Made by a program: the position numbers and the translations under genes | DNA from: Isoetes taiwanensis | Lineage: Eukaryota; Streptophyta; Lycopodiopsida; Isoetales; Isoetaceae | Length of the DNA stretch: 64,000 nt | Assembly: GCA_021234155.1 (NCBI GenBank) | Contig: JAJEKV010000075.1 | Coordinates: forward strand, 310,001-374,000 | Direction: 5' to 3' | The notes under the pieces: model-generated | Database searches by the model: none | Told to the model about the DNA's origin: nothing | Seen by the model: only the letters and a program-made list of their open reading frames with translations | Shown here: piece after piece, positions 44,650-57,149 of the stretch | How the letters are laid out: the number at the start of each line of letters is the position of its first letter | How positions within the stretch are numbered: position 1 is the first letter of the stretch

Positions 44650-46480
44650 CTAATGAAATTATTAGAATTTTTTTTAGAAATCTTAAGGGAACCTAAGCTA
44701 ATGGTTACGAATCACATGAAATCTTAAACTCCGTTACACTCCTTGAATCAGTTTGATGATGGTAACATTTTTCTCTTCTTTGGTAAAGGGATTTAGATTC
44801 TTTTGGTGTTGTCTCACAAATTAAAGGAAAGTAACGTTCGATTCAATGAAAATAACCAATTGTTAGAGGCTTGGAATCAAATTTGATGGTGATTGCAAGA
44901 AGGAGCTAAGATGGGATGTCAACTGAGCCTTGGATGGGATTATGGTCCCACCAAAGAAATTCAGGTTGAAGCTACAATATAGTTGTATAGTGAAGCTTGG
45001 TGTGTTGTCGAATGGCAAAACAAGGGGATGTATTCTTCGCCATGCGTCATTCACATGCATTCTACTGCAAATGTGAAAGTTCTTAAGCATCTTCTACAGC
45101 GATATGTTATTGATCACAATGCGGTCGTGACTTGCTAGAATGGATGAGCTGGAGACAATTGGTAATGACAATTGAAGAAAGTATTATCAAATTTCTTGAA
45201 AATTTGACCATTGATGTATGTTCAGGAAGTTCTCTATGGTAGAGATGCTTGAAAAGCATTCATTGCATGCTCCAGATTGCAATGTTGTTTTGTTTGCTTT
45301 TTTTTATCTTACAATCTCAATATCTAAGACATGTGATGCTTTTCTCACATTTCAAAGTGGTATGATTAGTCAATGTAGTTTGTTGTTCTTTTCTACGGCA
45401 TGCTAAAGACAATGTACATCAAACTACAATGTTTAGGCATTATGGACCAACTTGAATAGGCAATGAATTGGTCTTATACAGTCCTTAAAGCTTAAGTGGA
45501 ATGTTTTGCATTAGCTACCTTTCGCAGAGGGGCAACTTCACACAATTTGAACTTCACAATACAAGCCATGCTACGTGCTTGGAGGATCGCCATCATGGTG
45601 GCCATTTAGTGGCTAGGTGTTTAGGTTGGCGTGTCTTGTGTTTAAAACCCACTGGGCACCACTAGATGAAGAAGCGGGACGAGTGCAAGTCTCATCATGT
45701 GTAGTGTGCAATGAGACTGAAGTGGGTGAGTGTAAGTCTCATCATGTGTGGCATGTGTTTGAATATGGGTTGTCATATATCTTAGAAAGGATGTTGCCAG
45801 TGAGGTATGATGTTAAGACTACATTGAACTAACTTCCACTATTTTCATGAATTGACCGACACATGCAATCCCGACACATGCAATCCCTACAGGCGACTTC
45901 ATACCAAGCTAGTTTGGCCTTACATTTGACTTTAGGATTGACTTTGATACTTGGAATTAATTTTGACAGATAGGCATTTGTCTATGACTTTGACTTAGAC
46001 TTTTCTTTCCATTTTTGGAGTTGGTTGCATATAGTCGACTATGGACATTCCCTATATCAATCTTGTTCATTTGGGATTTTCCGATGTGGAAAAAATGTTT
46101 TTGGATTTTTTGTTAAGTGATTTCGCTAAGGTTTTACGGAATTTGGCAGCAGGAAAAGATTCCAGATTTTCCAAAAATCGGAGAAATTTTTTCCTTTGAG
46201 ATTTTGAGATTTGGAGTTTCCGATCTTTTCGACTGCTTTTTTTTTGCTCAATTGCAGATGGCAAGGGGATTGCATGCCACGATGCCTCGCCGTATAGTGA
46301 TTTTGGACTCCTAAGCTGAAGGTTTTTCGGCCAAGTATTCGGGCATCGGATTGCTCTTGCACTTTGACACATTCTTAGCTGGATATCGCATTAGATTGAT
46401 GCACTTTGTCTGGTGTTCTGCTTGATACTTCCAAAGTCTTCCACAGATTGATTAAACTGATTTTGTTTAGGTAAGTAGAA
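44650..46480. other. No gene recognised
   Basis: Includes a duplicated 'gtctcatcatgtgt' phrase (about 45690 and 45737) in a 71-codon frame. No family resemblance is seen. Confidence 0.4.
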
Positions 46481-46494
46481 TAGAATAGAGGTAA

Positions 46495-46596
46495 GTGGAT
46501 GATAATTAAGAAAGTTTGTGGTACAGTTATATTTATGCTGTCATTGTGGATGATAATTAAGAAAGTTTGTGGTACAGTTATATTTATGCTATCATT
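46495..46596. repeat. Tandem duplication, 51 bp x 2
   Basis: 'gtggatgataattaagaaag' to 'tatgct.tcatt'. The second copy starts at 46546 and differs at one position. A short 'agaatagaatagagg' run precedes it. Confidence 0.9.
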
Positions 46597-46660
46597 GTTG
46601 TTGCGATGTGCCACCTTTTAGAGATTGTGTACCGTGAGCTCTAAGAGAGCCCTTTGTTAG

Positions 46661-48715
46661 AAATAATGAACATCTTAATCTCAAGGCCAGTACAGATAAA
46701 CTCCAGTACGAGTTTTTGCAAATCATTGGTAAGATCTCTCTACATTCCATTTGCTATTTAAATATGGAAACACATGACAAAATATCGTCAAGCATAAATC
46801 TAAGCACTGTGTTCCTAAATTTAGGTATAAGTAATCCTCCTGGTGGCTTTCACTCATATAGTCTCCAGATTATAGTTTAGAATGTATATGTTTCAACAAA
46901 TACGATGGATATTGTCTCTACTGTTTTAAATTTTGCTCTCCATATTGTAGGTTAGAGCTTACATTTAAGTCCATTTTTCTACAACTGTATGTGTCATATT
47001 CTGATTCTTTTTTTCCTTACAAGCAAACTCTCAAGCTGTGGAAGTCCAATGATTTTAAACAATAATTTGGCCTCTTCCTTTCCAAGTTGTAATCCTTGGT
47101 TTATTTATTTTTTAGTTGTCTGTGCATGCATTGTTCAAGATTACAACAAATTTTGTCTCTATTGTCCTGGTAGTAATACGCCTGCTGCTCTCTCTCTTTG
47201 TACTTGGGTCCCATAGGCTAGTTGGTCTCCGTGGACGATAAAATCATATTCTATTCTATTCTATTCTAAATTTTGATCTTCATATTGCAGGTTAGAGCAC
47301 TCTGAACTGTTCGGAATAAGAGATCTTGCCAATAATGGAATGCAAAGCCTGACCAAGAGATGGACGGTAAGTAATAGACGTTTGATTGGTTTTTTATTCC
47401 CATATTTGTTGTAAATTAGTTCAGGATTTCTTGCCTTTTACAACTAATTTTGTTGACACCTGTTTGAAGCAAGAGCTAGAGGTTTTCTTATGGCACTTTG
47501 TTTTGCTTCTATCTCATGTAGATTTGTTTTCTCATCTTTGTTTTCAGCATGTAGGTCAAACATATTCTTCTTGCTTACAATTAGATATCTACTCAAGCAT
47601 GAAATAAAAGGTATATCATACATTAGAACACACCATTGTGTGCTTCTTTTTTATTCACATTGTCGTCAGAATGTGGAATCATCATAAAGCTTTTATTATC
47701 ATGTTAAATCAGGGTTATGTGACATATTGAACCTATCAAATAGTTTTTAAATGGCGGTCAAGATTTGCTATTGGTGTTAAAAGGTGGAGCTTGCCATGCT
47801 AATACATCCACCCGTTCTCATTTGTCTGAGTTCTGGATGTTAGCTTGCTTTATGTTCTATGCATGTATGTTTGATGATATGGTTCTCTTTGCAAATCGTT
47901 GACTGTATGTGAAACATGTGCAGGATTCTCGTACGTCCAGATCTATATAAAACATCCCATATTTTAAGCTCTTCAATGCCCTTCTTTTCTTCAACCTATT
48001 GCAATCACTAAATCCAAGTAATAAAATGTTTTAGGGAGGTTATCTTGCATATCCTACTTTTATGTTTATGTAGTTATTTGTAGCTTCATATATTTTGTTG
48101 TACACAATTCCGTAGTAAAGATCATAAACTAGAATTGGCACCAAGTTAGTGAGCTACATGGAATGTAAAGAAAGAATAAAAGGTAAACTGAAGATTTTCA
48201 GATGATTTAGGATATAGTTGCAAGGTGTGGATTTGTGAATGCGCCAGATAGTTTTCAATAGAATAGAATAGAATAGATAGTTTTCAATAGAAGGGAACGT
48301 TGCAAGTGTATCCGGAGTTGTTTAGCTACAAGAGAAACTACTTCTATCTTCTTAATTGCTCTCACCAATTATTATTTATCATGAAAAAGTCAACCAATAA
48401 AATTCAAGGCTTAAATTTTCGTTGCTCCACATTTGGCACTTCTTTTGCAAGAATGGGACATATTTGGCATGCCTTCTTCGTCCATGTAGTCCAATGTAAG
48501 GTAAATCCCAGATTGCAAGTGAGGCTGGCTTTATTTGTTCTCATCTTTTTGGATTACTTATGTTATATAAGCATTATAATATAATTTTTATGCTGTAGGT
48601 AGCGCATCCTATGACAAAATGGATAGCTGAGGAGGATTTGCCAGCTTTTCAAGTTTTTGTGCGCATGGAAGTTTTCTTTGCGGCAGATGCCTGGTCCATT
48701 TACATGATATATTGA
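46661..48715 (+). CDS. Three possible exons of an unknown gene
   Basis: Candidate exons 46661-46728 (NNEHLNLKASTDKLQYEFLQ), 47296-47366 (EHSELFGIRDLANNGMQSLT, then KRWT) and 48599-48715 (VAHPMTKWIAEEDLPAFQVF ... IYMIY, stop) have AG and GT borders. They join in phase (G|AG, then phase 0). Composition is protein-like and soluble. No domain is recognised and upstream exons were not found. The second intron carries retroposon insertions. Alternative acceptors (47291 and 47296) exist. Without transcripts this remains a weak model. Confidence 0.3.
47015..47110 (-). repeat. Copy 1 of a coding-like segment (copy 2 at 50335-50480)
   Basis: Shares 'caagctgtggaagtc', 'aaacaataatttggcctctt' and 'aagttgtaa' with 50340-50470, but lacks about 35 bp in the middle. 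On the minus strand it reads LGKEEAKLLFK, close to LEKEEAKLLFR in copy 2. Confidence 0.6.
47200..47270 (+). mobile_element. Short retroposon 3' end, copy C, with (ATTCT)n tail
   Basis: 'gggtcccataggctagttgg', 'tctccgtggacgataaaatc', then 'atattctattctattctatt'. Plus-strand counterpart of copies A and B, with the same pentamer tail as the LINE at 30311. Confidence 0.6.
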
Positions 48716-48719
48716 GCAT

Positions 48720-50330
48720 AGAATTGTCTTCACAGAAATGCAACCATTTATGTGATGTAACCCATTCTCATTCCTTATCTCACATGAACTCTAGAGGATG
48801 TCGTTTTCAAAAAGATAGTGCCCTTAGGGAAGCATATAGAACTTGCAAATGTACCTGTTTGCAAGATATGGAACTACGAAACTTTTAATACAAGTTCTAT
48901 TGGTAAAGTATTCAAGTAATCTAGAATTTAGTATATACTACTGAGAATATCACATTGACAATAGAAAGAAACACAATTACAAGTCCCAATTGTTAGAATC
49001 CAAAAAATGCTCTTGAAGGTTGATGTGCAAAAATATCTTATCTAAAATTGTTCAATCCTTTGTAATGACTTAAACTTCTAATGTCTTGGCTTAATTGTCT
49101 CTTGCTATGCAACAAAAACGTCGTTGTTAATAATGTAAGAGCTTCCTCTATTGTAATATACAAAAGTCTATAGCACCATTGCTCATGAGTCCTTAGAAAA
49201 CATTGTATGATAAACTTTTATTTGCTCAAAGAGAGAGCCACATTTTTGTACATCACAAACTACTTTGGAGGATGTTGTTGGAGGTATGTTGTTGGAGGTC
49301 GTTCGTTGCAATTGGGAGCAACGACCCAAAACACAAAAAAGAACAAATCATAGATTTTTCAAAGGAGCAACAACACAACTAAGATATAAGTGCATCAACA
49401 CAACTAAGGTCCAAAAAAGTACTTGGGGGCACATTTAAATTTGTCTTAGATAACCACTTCTACAATTCCATTGTCTAACGCCTGCTAACTAACGATGCAC
49501 TTGTTAATTGCATCTTGATAGATACTTGGTGCGGATTATTCTATTCTATTACATGTATTACATGTTAGAATTTTATAAGGATTTGCATTGCCTACTTTTC
49601 AAACGCTCTTGCCAGTGTGATGAGGTCATATTTGCACAAACATTGCAGAAAAAAAAATAACACTTTTTATAAAACCCTCACAATCCCATAAAACCCTTGC
49701 ACAGGCCGACCAGCGCTCAATCAGGGCAAGGACGGATGCATGCGTTCAAGGTTCAAGATACTTATTATGGATCACACCAATGAACCATACATTTTATATC
49801 CCTGAAAACCTTATTTAAAGCTTCTCAATCAATTCATGGTCTCCCAATCTGTAATCCATCCAGAATTGCTATATAATCCACAATCAAACTGTTAGCAATG
49901 ACAAAAGATCTCTATTTGAAACAAACATACAATATGAGTTACATGGATAACTCAGATTGGCCAAGCTTTAGTTCACCAAAACCAGAGCTAGCTTAAGATG
50001 CAATAACCAATGTATGATAGTTCACCACCCAATCGAGTCATTCGGTGCTAAGAATTGGCAGAATTATAGCAAGGCCTGACAATCAGCTTCCACTGGTAGC
50101 TCCTCCCTCGAGCTAGCAGCCCTCAATATAAGACACCAAGAGTTAGGCTCTAGGATAGTAACAGGCTATTGAATAAGAACAGCAGAAGCTCTAGGAAAAA
50201 AGTAATGGCTTTCTTAGAATCAGATTCAAGAGTGAATGTGTAGAGCAGTCTTCTTTGACCCCCTATCACTCTTCCGGCCATATCTCTCTTATTCTGATGA
50301 GTCACGGAAAGTGCCATCCTATGTGTCAGA
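48720..50330. other. No gene recognised
   Basis: AT-rich DNA. An (ATTCT)2 remnant lies at about 49540, a 'ggaggttgttggaggt'-type local duplication at about 49268-49300. Otherwise only short frames. Confidence 0.4.
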
Positions 50331-50334
50331 TTGT

Positions 50335-50632
50335 GATTCTTTTTTTCTTTGCAAGCAAACCCTCAAACTGTGGAAGTCTGCAGTGATATTGAGAACTTAA
50401 CAGACATTTCTCTAAACAATAATTTGGCCTCTTCCTTTTCAAGTTGTAACGCTTGGTCTATTTGATTTTCCAATTGTTCCAATAAATTGCAGGTACATAT
50501 CAGGCAGTTCCTTTGCTTCATTGGCAGAACCTTAGGCAGAACAAGTTCAAGAGAAGGAAAAACAATGTCCCATTTTGTATTACGTGCATGAGTTAAAAAA
50601 AATATATAATTTTCTGGCCCAAGGCCAACCAA
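50335..50632 (-). pseudogene. Coiled-coil-like gene fragment, duplicated
   Basis: On the minus strand the frame reads LLEQLENQIDQALQLEKEEA, then KLLFREMSVKFSISLQTSTV, a convincing helical, Glu/Gln/Leu-rich segment. It is followed by a PPR-unrelated stop. A shortened copy lies at 47015-47110. The duplication of a coding-like segment suggests capture by a transposon or a decayed gene pair. Family unknown. Confidence 0.4.
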
Positions 50633-50749
50633 TCAACAAATGGTACTTAAAAAACATACAATGTTTTCTTCAAGGCCTATGGAAAACAGTGTTCCATTTT
50701 GTATTACATGCATGAGTTAAAATATATAATTCTTTGGCCTTATTCCAAC

Positions 50750-50895
50750 AACAAAACCACCTCTCCACTTATTTGCAAATCATTTACAAACAAGAAAGGG
50801 CTTCTTTTATACTTCCCTATTACCAAGCTTCAAACTCATTTGGTAGATGTCTATCCAATGTTGTAATAACACACGCTAAGTAGAAAAGTAAATTT
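50750..50895 (+). repeat. Helitron-family-related segment (compare 54680-54805)
   Basis: Shares 'ctccacttattTgcaaatca'-like, 'catttacaaa', 'agggctt', 'cttcaaact' and 'ccaatgttgtaat.aca' phrases in order with the DNA just inside the Helitron 3' end at 54837. The hairpin and CTAG are missing here. Confidence 0.55.
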
Positions 50896-50899
50896 ACAG

Positions 50900-51200
50900 C
50901 CTTATCACTCATATATAATTCAGTATCCTTTTTTGTTTGACAATATTTATTTGAATCTAATTTGTTTGAAGCATCCTGGTGCTGACACATAAGTCAAACA
51001 TACCTGTTCGCATCTTATTTTGTTTGATGTATTTTGTTTGAACATGCTCTCTGCTTGACACGTGTTCTGCCTCCACTTCTGATTTATACTCCATATTTAG
51101 ATACGCCTTTATGGCGGGGAATATACATTTATGGCGGGTACCCAAAACTTTAAGGGGCAGATGATTTATTGCTCTGTAAACAATCCAAGCTCTGCTCGGC
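50900..51200. other. No gene recognised
   Basis: AT-rich spacer to the left of the hAT-type element; a 'ttatggcgggg/ttatggcgggt' short duplication at about 51110-51140. Confidence 0.4.
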
Positions 51201-51210
51201 TCTAATCCAT

Positions 51211-53223
51211 GGGTGCAAATATTCTTATCCTGGTTTTGGTGATTCCATCGCGGTGAATACTTTCCCATGGAATCACAGACCCTTCGGGAACGGGATCCGT
51301 TCCAGTGGCCCCGTTATTCGTATCTGACACCCAACAAGCGTACCTTCTGATGGATTCCAGCCATCTGTCTGTAGGGTCCATCTTGGCCGTCCATTTTATA
51401 CCTTCCGGCAGAATCACATCCGCAAAATACTGCCGGATGGAATCACTGCCCTTTTATTCCACGAGACAGAATCACCATTTGGAATATCCCAAGAAAAATC
51501 AAATTTTTTACGTCCTTTTCTTGTTGGAGGTTTTTCAGCCAGTGCCGTGCCGGCTATGGTGGCCGGCTCCGGGCGATCTTCCTTCTTTTCTTGTTATCTT
51601 CTACAGATCCGGAATGGTGGCTATGGCGGAAAACATTTCGTGCTTCATTTTTAAGGATTTGGGTCTTCTTAGGAAGCGCGTACCTTTCCCCAATTTCTTT
51701 TTCACCCATGGGAGGAGGAATGAGTCCGGCAGATAATATATGGGCAGCAGCAGGCCTTCAATCTCCGATGATGCGAGAGTTAACAGAGCTTGCGCTCATC
51801 GATCTAATTAAACCGGCTCAGGGCTGCATCATTCGCTTCATTTTCGAGCCCAACCATCCAATCCGCCAACGGACTTGTTAGCGCCAGGCATTGCCTCATG
51901 GGCTCCGATTTTGGCTTTAGCTCGTCATGGCATCTGCCTCCATAGCCATGCCATGCCATCTGCCTCCATAGCCATGGCACACAGCACCTTATTCTCTCTC
52001 TTCCTCTTCTTCGCCCCTATTTTCTTTTTTCACGCTTCCTCACGCTTGCTTCATCCCCCTGACGTCCCTTTTTCTAGCCATTACCGCGTAAATTGGGGAC
52101 ATGATCATGTTTGAGATTTTCTTTTTGCGGATCTATTTGATTATTTAGGTCTTGCTGGACTTTTTTCTAAGCTTGATGATCAGTTACAGGGTTTTCTGCC
52201 GGTCTTGTAGTTCCGGAGGCAATTAGCTCTTCCAATGCCATACCTGATCTGTGTCAGGGTTTTCTGTCGGTCTTGTAGTTGCATTTTATGTAAGTTCTTG
52301 CTGTGATATAAGCATTACTGTTCTATAGCGAAATTTTAACTACAAATAGCCTCTTTCTGTCCACGTTATTGTTTTATAGCAAAATCACAAGCAATGGGTT
52401 ATTTTGTCACATTCCTGGATCTGCACACTCGTTCTGAGCAAAATACCTTGTTCTTGCTTGAAAATACCTTGTTCCTTGTTTTTTTTTCTTGCTTTAAAGC
52501 GGCCATGGCATTGCCAATATTGGCAAGGGGTTCAAATTCCCATCCATAAAAATTCTGGGCAGTGCATAGAATAACAATGGACAGGCACACAAAAAATGGA
52601 GTAGCACAAGTTTATATTTTCTTCCAATTCAATCCACCCTGCTTGCTTTTGCAAGCAAATGTAGCAAGCAAATGTAAGTTATACCTTGAGAATCTGCCGC
52701 TCATCTGCATAAATTGAAAATGGCAAACATTGGGCTTCTCCAGGTGATTCCTTCCCGAAGAATAGTACGCGGTGATTCTACGGAGGAGAATATTATCGCA
52801 GTGATTCCACGGGGGAGAATATTTACGTGGTGATTCCACGGGGGAGAATATTATCGTACGCGGTGATTCCACGGGGGAGAATATTACGGTATGCGGTGAT
52901 TCCACCCCGCAGGATCAATTCCATGTGATTCTGCCCAGCGGGATATCATCTACAAGATTCTGTGCCGTGGAATCACTGGCGGGTGATTCCATCCGGCAGA
53001 ATCAAGGAAATTGATTCCATCGCGTGGAATAATTACGTGGTGATTCCGTCCGACGGTATTCTACCGTTGTGATTCCGCGGGGAAGTATAAAATGGATGGT
53101 CGTACTGTCAGGTACGGATAACGGGGCCTCCGAAACGGATCCCGTCCCGGAGGGTCTGTGATTCCACGGGAAAGTATTCACCGCAATGGAATCACCAAAA
53201 CCAGGTAAGAATATTTGCACCCC
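51211..53223. mobile_element. hAT-type foldback/non-autonomous element, 2013 bp
   Basis: The ends are GGGTGCAAATATTCTTA and its complement TAAGAATATTTGCACCCC. The 8-bp direct repeat TAATCCAT lies immediately outside both (51203-51210 and 53224-53231). 8-bp duplications are typical of hAT elements. The inverted arms stay similar for about 250 bp (for example 'ggttttggtgattccat' and 'gtgaatactttccc' in both). No hAT transposase frame is visible inside. Frames up to 143 codons (51305-51736) overlap the arm and look fortuitous. Confidence 0.8.
52735..53080. repeat. Tandem 'gtgattccacgggggagaat' repeats inside the hAT-type element
   Basis: At least six units of 27-36 bp, with 'attccac' or 'attccat' and a G/A-rich spacer, on the right side. 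The left arm carries related 'ggaatcac' units in inverse orientation. Such subterminal motifs are typical transposase-binding sites. Confidence 0.7.
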
Positions 53224-53234
53224 TAATCCATTGT

Positions 53235-54675
53235 AAGAAATTGTGGCGCAAAATCGTACGGATTCGAAAAGGAAGCAAGGGCAAAAAAATAGATGAGCAA
53301 CAACTGCCCCTGCCATAGCTAAACCAAAACAGAGGATTCTTTTTACTCTGGCGAAGAAAAAACAACCGCTCTAAGGCCAGATTTAAGCCATAGCAGGGTG
53401 ATAAAAGAAAGCTTTTTATAGTTTTGGTATTCCTTCAACCCATACGAAGATTTCAGAGAATTCATAATAGAAATGATCGCACAAAAAGAATTTGGCCAAG
53501 ATGGAGCTACGTGATTTATTGCTTTGTTTTCTGTCTCTCGATTCACTGAAGTATCAGAATTTGATCATCGCTACAAGATAATTTCTCTTGCTTTATAACT
53601 ATGGACTTCAAGCCAGGGAAACTGAATCCTTGCTGTTTGTCATTCTTAACGTCTCAGAATCACTCGGGCTTTATCCACGTCTATATAACTAGAAGCTATT
53701 TTAGCTAATCTCTGCATTCAATCCAAGAACAGGAATTTACCTTGGTTTACCTTGTGCAGTCTGATAAAGCAGTGATTTAGTCGACGTTGATGTCTTTTAC
53801 CTCGCTTCTTAAACCTTGGATTTCCAGCCACGAACACAATCGAGCCCGAAATTTTAGAAAAAATTTCCTAGCTGCATGGTGATGGAAATTCCGTCCTTGC
53901 TGCTCCTTTTCAGCTCCTTCGCAGATGCCATAGCCGAGCTTTCTTCGCTTTTGCAAGGGGTAATGGTCTAATTCTGCCATAGCTAGAGCTCAGGGTGGAG
54001 CTTAGTACCAAATGACACTAGGTTTTTGTTATTTGCCCCTCGTCACTACAAGAGCCCTATACTTCAATCCAGCAGTTAGAAGGGCTGGCATTTCTCATAA
54101 AAATTTAACCTTTCAAATATTTGAAAGAAATAGACGTCACAACATTGGTTTGAACTACCTAATTTTTTTATATTAGAAATGGAGGTTCTACCTATTTGCT
54201 TCCAGGAAGAATTGGTGCCTTGGAAAATGCTGAGACGCTAAGACATAGATCCTTCAACCTTAGCTTTTTTTTACAGTGAGCATATTTTCTTCCCCATCTT
54301 GCTTGCTAACCCTATCTTCCCTAGTGCTAGATCCAGGAAGAAAAGGCCGATGGCTTCAGTAATCGCTACTTTTCCTTCTAGATATTACTTTTGGTCTGTA
54401 AAAACCACATTCTGCAATTTCTGCTTGCAGCATGTACTGTGTATATGTTTTTCATTGTTAATCTTATTATAAAGAATTGTAAAATTCTTATAAATGAAAC
54501 TCATCTACATAATTGTTAACATCAAATTCGGATACAATCTTGAGGATATAAGGTAATTTGGGCCATTTTTCCTTCAACATCGTTCATGACATTTCTATAT
54601 TGCACCAAGGTCAATATTGCACCAAGTATCTTCTACATAGAGCCGCCGCGATAAATTTCTTGTAATATAAACAAA
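53235..54675. other. No gene recognised
   Basis: Flank of the hAT-type element up to the Helitron 3' region; may be Helitron interior. Short frames only. Confidence 0.35.
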
Positions 54676-54679
54676 ACTC

Positions 54680-54837
54680 CTTTTCCACTTATTGCAAATC
54701 ATTTACAAATGCAAAGGGCTTTCTATGCTTTCGTATTATCAAACTTCAAACTGATACTTTTGTAGGTATTCCATGTTGTAATGACATGCTCTTCAAGTTG
54801 TTTGCTAAAGCCCGGCAACGCCGGGCACCATAACTAG
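54680..54837 (+). mobile_element. Helitron 3' end with hairpin and CTAG
   Basis: Hairpin GCCCGGC-AAC-GCCGGGC (54810-54826), 7-nt spacer ACCATAA, then CTAG (54834-54837) followed by host T. The same hairpin core is at 18152-18168. The 5' TC terminus was not found, nor any Rep/helicase frame, so the length of the element is unknown. The preceding ~120 bp recur at 50750-50895. Confidence 0.65.
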
Positions 54838-54839
54838 TA

Positions 54840-56320
54840 TAAGTTGATAAAGTTCCTATATATGGCTATGACTTTGTATTTAACTTTCAATTTGGAGTTG
54901 ACTTTTGCGTTTGGAGTTCTTTTTAATGGGCTAGCCCCTACAGTCTACTATCTACATTTCCTGAAATAAATAGAGCCATTTGCAGAATCTCAATGAATAC
55001 AAGTCTAACTATACAATATCTCAAATTTAGCGTAGGAACTTTGCACTATACAGTCGGCCATATACAGTCCTTAAATAACAAGAGACTTGTATATCTAATA
55101 ACATATATAACTATGTTAGAAATATGCTTTTAGAATATTCCTATTTGATGCTTTCTTAGGTTTCTGAGGAAAAAAATAGGGCTTTAAAAGAAAATATAAG
55201 AAAAAGAGCAAAAAAAAGGAGAGATGGATTTAGCGGGCGCCCTATATTGCCGCAGGATTTGGCAACGCTGCATCCCAGAGCCACCGCCATCGCCGGAGCA
55301 GGGTAACATTCTGGCTATGGCAATGTTTCTACTTAGGTTCTTCTAGATAGAATATAGCCCTTTGTCCAGACATATATCTCCGGCGATGTTTCTACTTAGA
55401 ACATTATGGCTATGGCGCCATTACTAAACCGGGCTATTCTGGCCATGGCTGAGATAAACGGTCGAGATCCAGCTTGCTAACCACACACACACTTGTCATA
55501 CAGGTTCATCAGATTTATGCTTCCATGATCATTTGCACATCTTTTGGCTTGCCTACCATACTACCTTGCTCCCATTTCTTGCAAAAACGCATGTTGCCAA
55601 CCATTCTTCCATATTGGCAACCATGAAGAACTTTTGAGAACTCATATGAAGAGCTAGAGGCTGGGGGACCAATCTATCCTTTTTTGTTTGGCATGATGCT
55701 GCCGCATTTTGACAGCAAAGATGAGCCATGCAAATAATGTGCACATTTTGGCTAACATTTGACTAGTACATGTGTGCATGAGCTAAAAGTTTGAAGACTT
55801 CCATCTTTGAAGAGTCCAAGGTGACACCTATGATGAAGAACAAGGGAAGGACATTCATTGGACATCATACAAGTATGACAAGGAGGTTGAGATTCAAGCA
55901 AGAAGAATTGAGCTTAAAGTTGAAGGCCCTTTTGCTAGAGTTTGGAAGACCCCTCAAGATTCATTGGTATGTGGCTAGATCCAAGTTATTTTGGCATGAA
56001 TCCTATTTCCCAAAGACTTCCTTCATGTTCCCACCATCTTGATCCTATCCATGAAACACCCTTCATGCTTCATAATTCCTATCTCCATGCCCCATCACCA
56101 TATTCCCTAGCCAAAGTTGGAAAAAAGTCTTTTTTCCAATCAAAGCACATCACACACCCATCATTCATCCATTATCTTGAGAAAATGCAAAAATCTTCAT
56201 CAAATTTGGCTATTCCTATGGTCCAAGAGAATTTTCTCTCTCGAAAAGTAAAACTAGAGAGAGAGAGTGCACATTTTTTCCAAACAATTTTGAAGAAACA
56301 AATTGTCCAAGTCATTGTAT
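54840..56320. other. No gene recognised
   Basis: AT-rich DNA. Two overlapping frames at 55791-56322 (83 and 126 codons) look peptide-like but share no known motif and differ in frame, so neither is called. Confidence 0.35.
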
Positions 56321-56339
56321 AAAGTTCTAATGTGTATGT

Positions 56340-56600
56340 GCACAAGTGCCAAACATGATGCCAAATCATCCACGTCATCTTCAAAATGTCGAATATCATC
56401 CACATCATCACCCAACTACACCCACATCACCATACACGTGTCATCCACCTCCTCACCACTTCACAAAAAGTTTTGACTAAAAAAAAAAATCATTTTGCCA
56501 CCTTGCTTGACACATCATCACCTCATTGTGCCATGTCATCACCGATTTGCCACATCACTCCATAAACTTTCCACCTCATCAAAATTAGCCTCATTTTTAG
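56340..56600. repeat. Degenerate 'ccacatcatcacc' repeats
   Basis: About 20 copies of CATC/CCAC words (for example 'cacatcatcacctcattg' and 'gccacatcactcc'). Low-complexity, similar in flavour to the 'gatgatgtggca' units at 6850-6990. Confidence 0.5.
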
Positions 56601-56799
56601 CCAAAAATCAAGATGCTCTTTGTTGCAAAAAAATCTCCTATCTTGTAGAGCATCAAAAAAGATTCAATGTGGAAAAAAGAATTTTTGAAAAAGACCTTGT
56701 TACAACCCTCATATTCCATTTCTTGGGATTCGTGCCAAATTTGGGAAAATAAATCCTATCTACTCCCCTTGGCCTAGTCACTCACTCTTTCCCCCAATC

Positions 56800-57142
56800 A
56801 CTCACTCACTCGATACTGAGAATAAATCGCATAAGGTTTGCTGGGGTCTCCCTTTTCTTGATTTGGGAAAGCACTTCTAACTCAAAATTTAAGTTTTTTC
56901 TTTGCAATCTTTTTGCGTAGATTGGTTGTCTGAAGCAACCTGGAGGTTTTAAACCACTGAGGTTGAAGGTTTGCCAAGAACCCTCAACAATGACTACATC
57001 TAATATTTACTCTTATGCTTAGGCAGGTTGCTTCACTCGGTGGGTCTCTGCTTATCCGCTGAGATTTTATTCCTGTCTCTGCATTTATACTTGTATTTGA
57101 CTCTTTGATTGAATAAAGTCTGACGTCCTTCAACAAAAAAAA
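56800..57142 (+). other. Retrocopy-like or LTR-like 3' end with AATAAA and short A tail
   Basis: 'ttgattgaataaagtctgac' (AATAAA at 57112) is followed 16 nt later by a run of about nine A (57134-57142). This looks like an inserted polyadenylated transcript end. The upstream ~300 bp are unrecognised. Confidence 0.35.
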
Positions 57143-57149
57143 TAACTAC

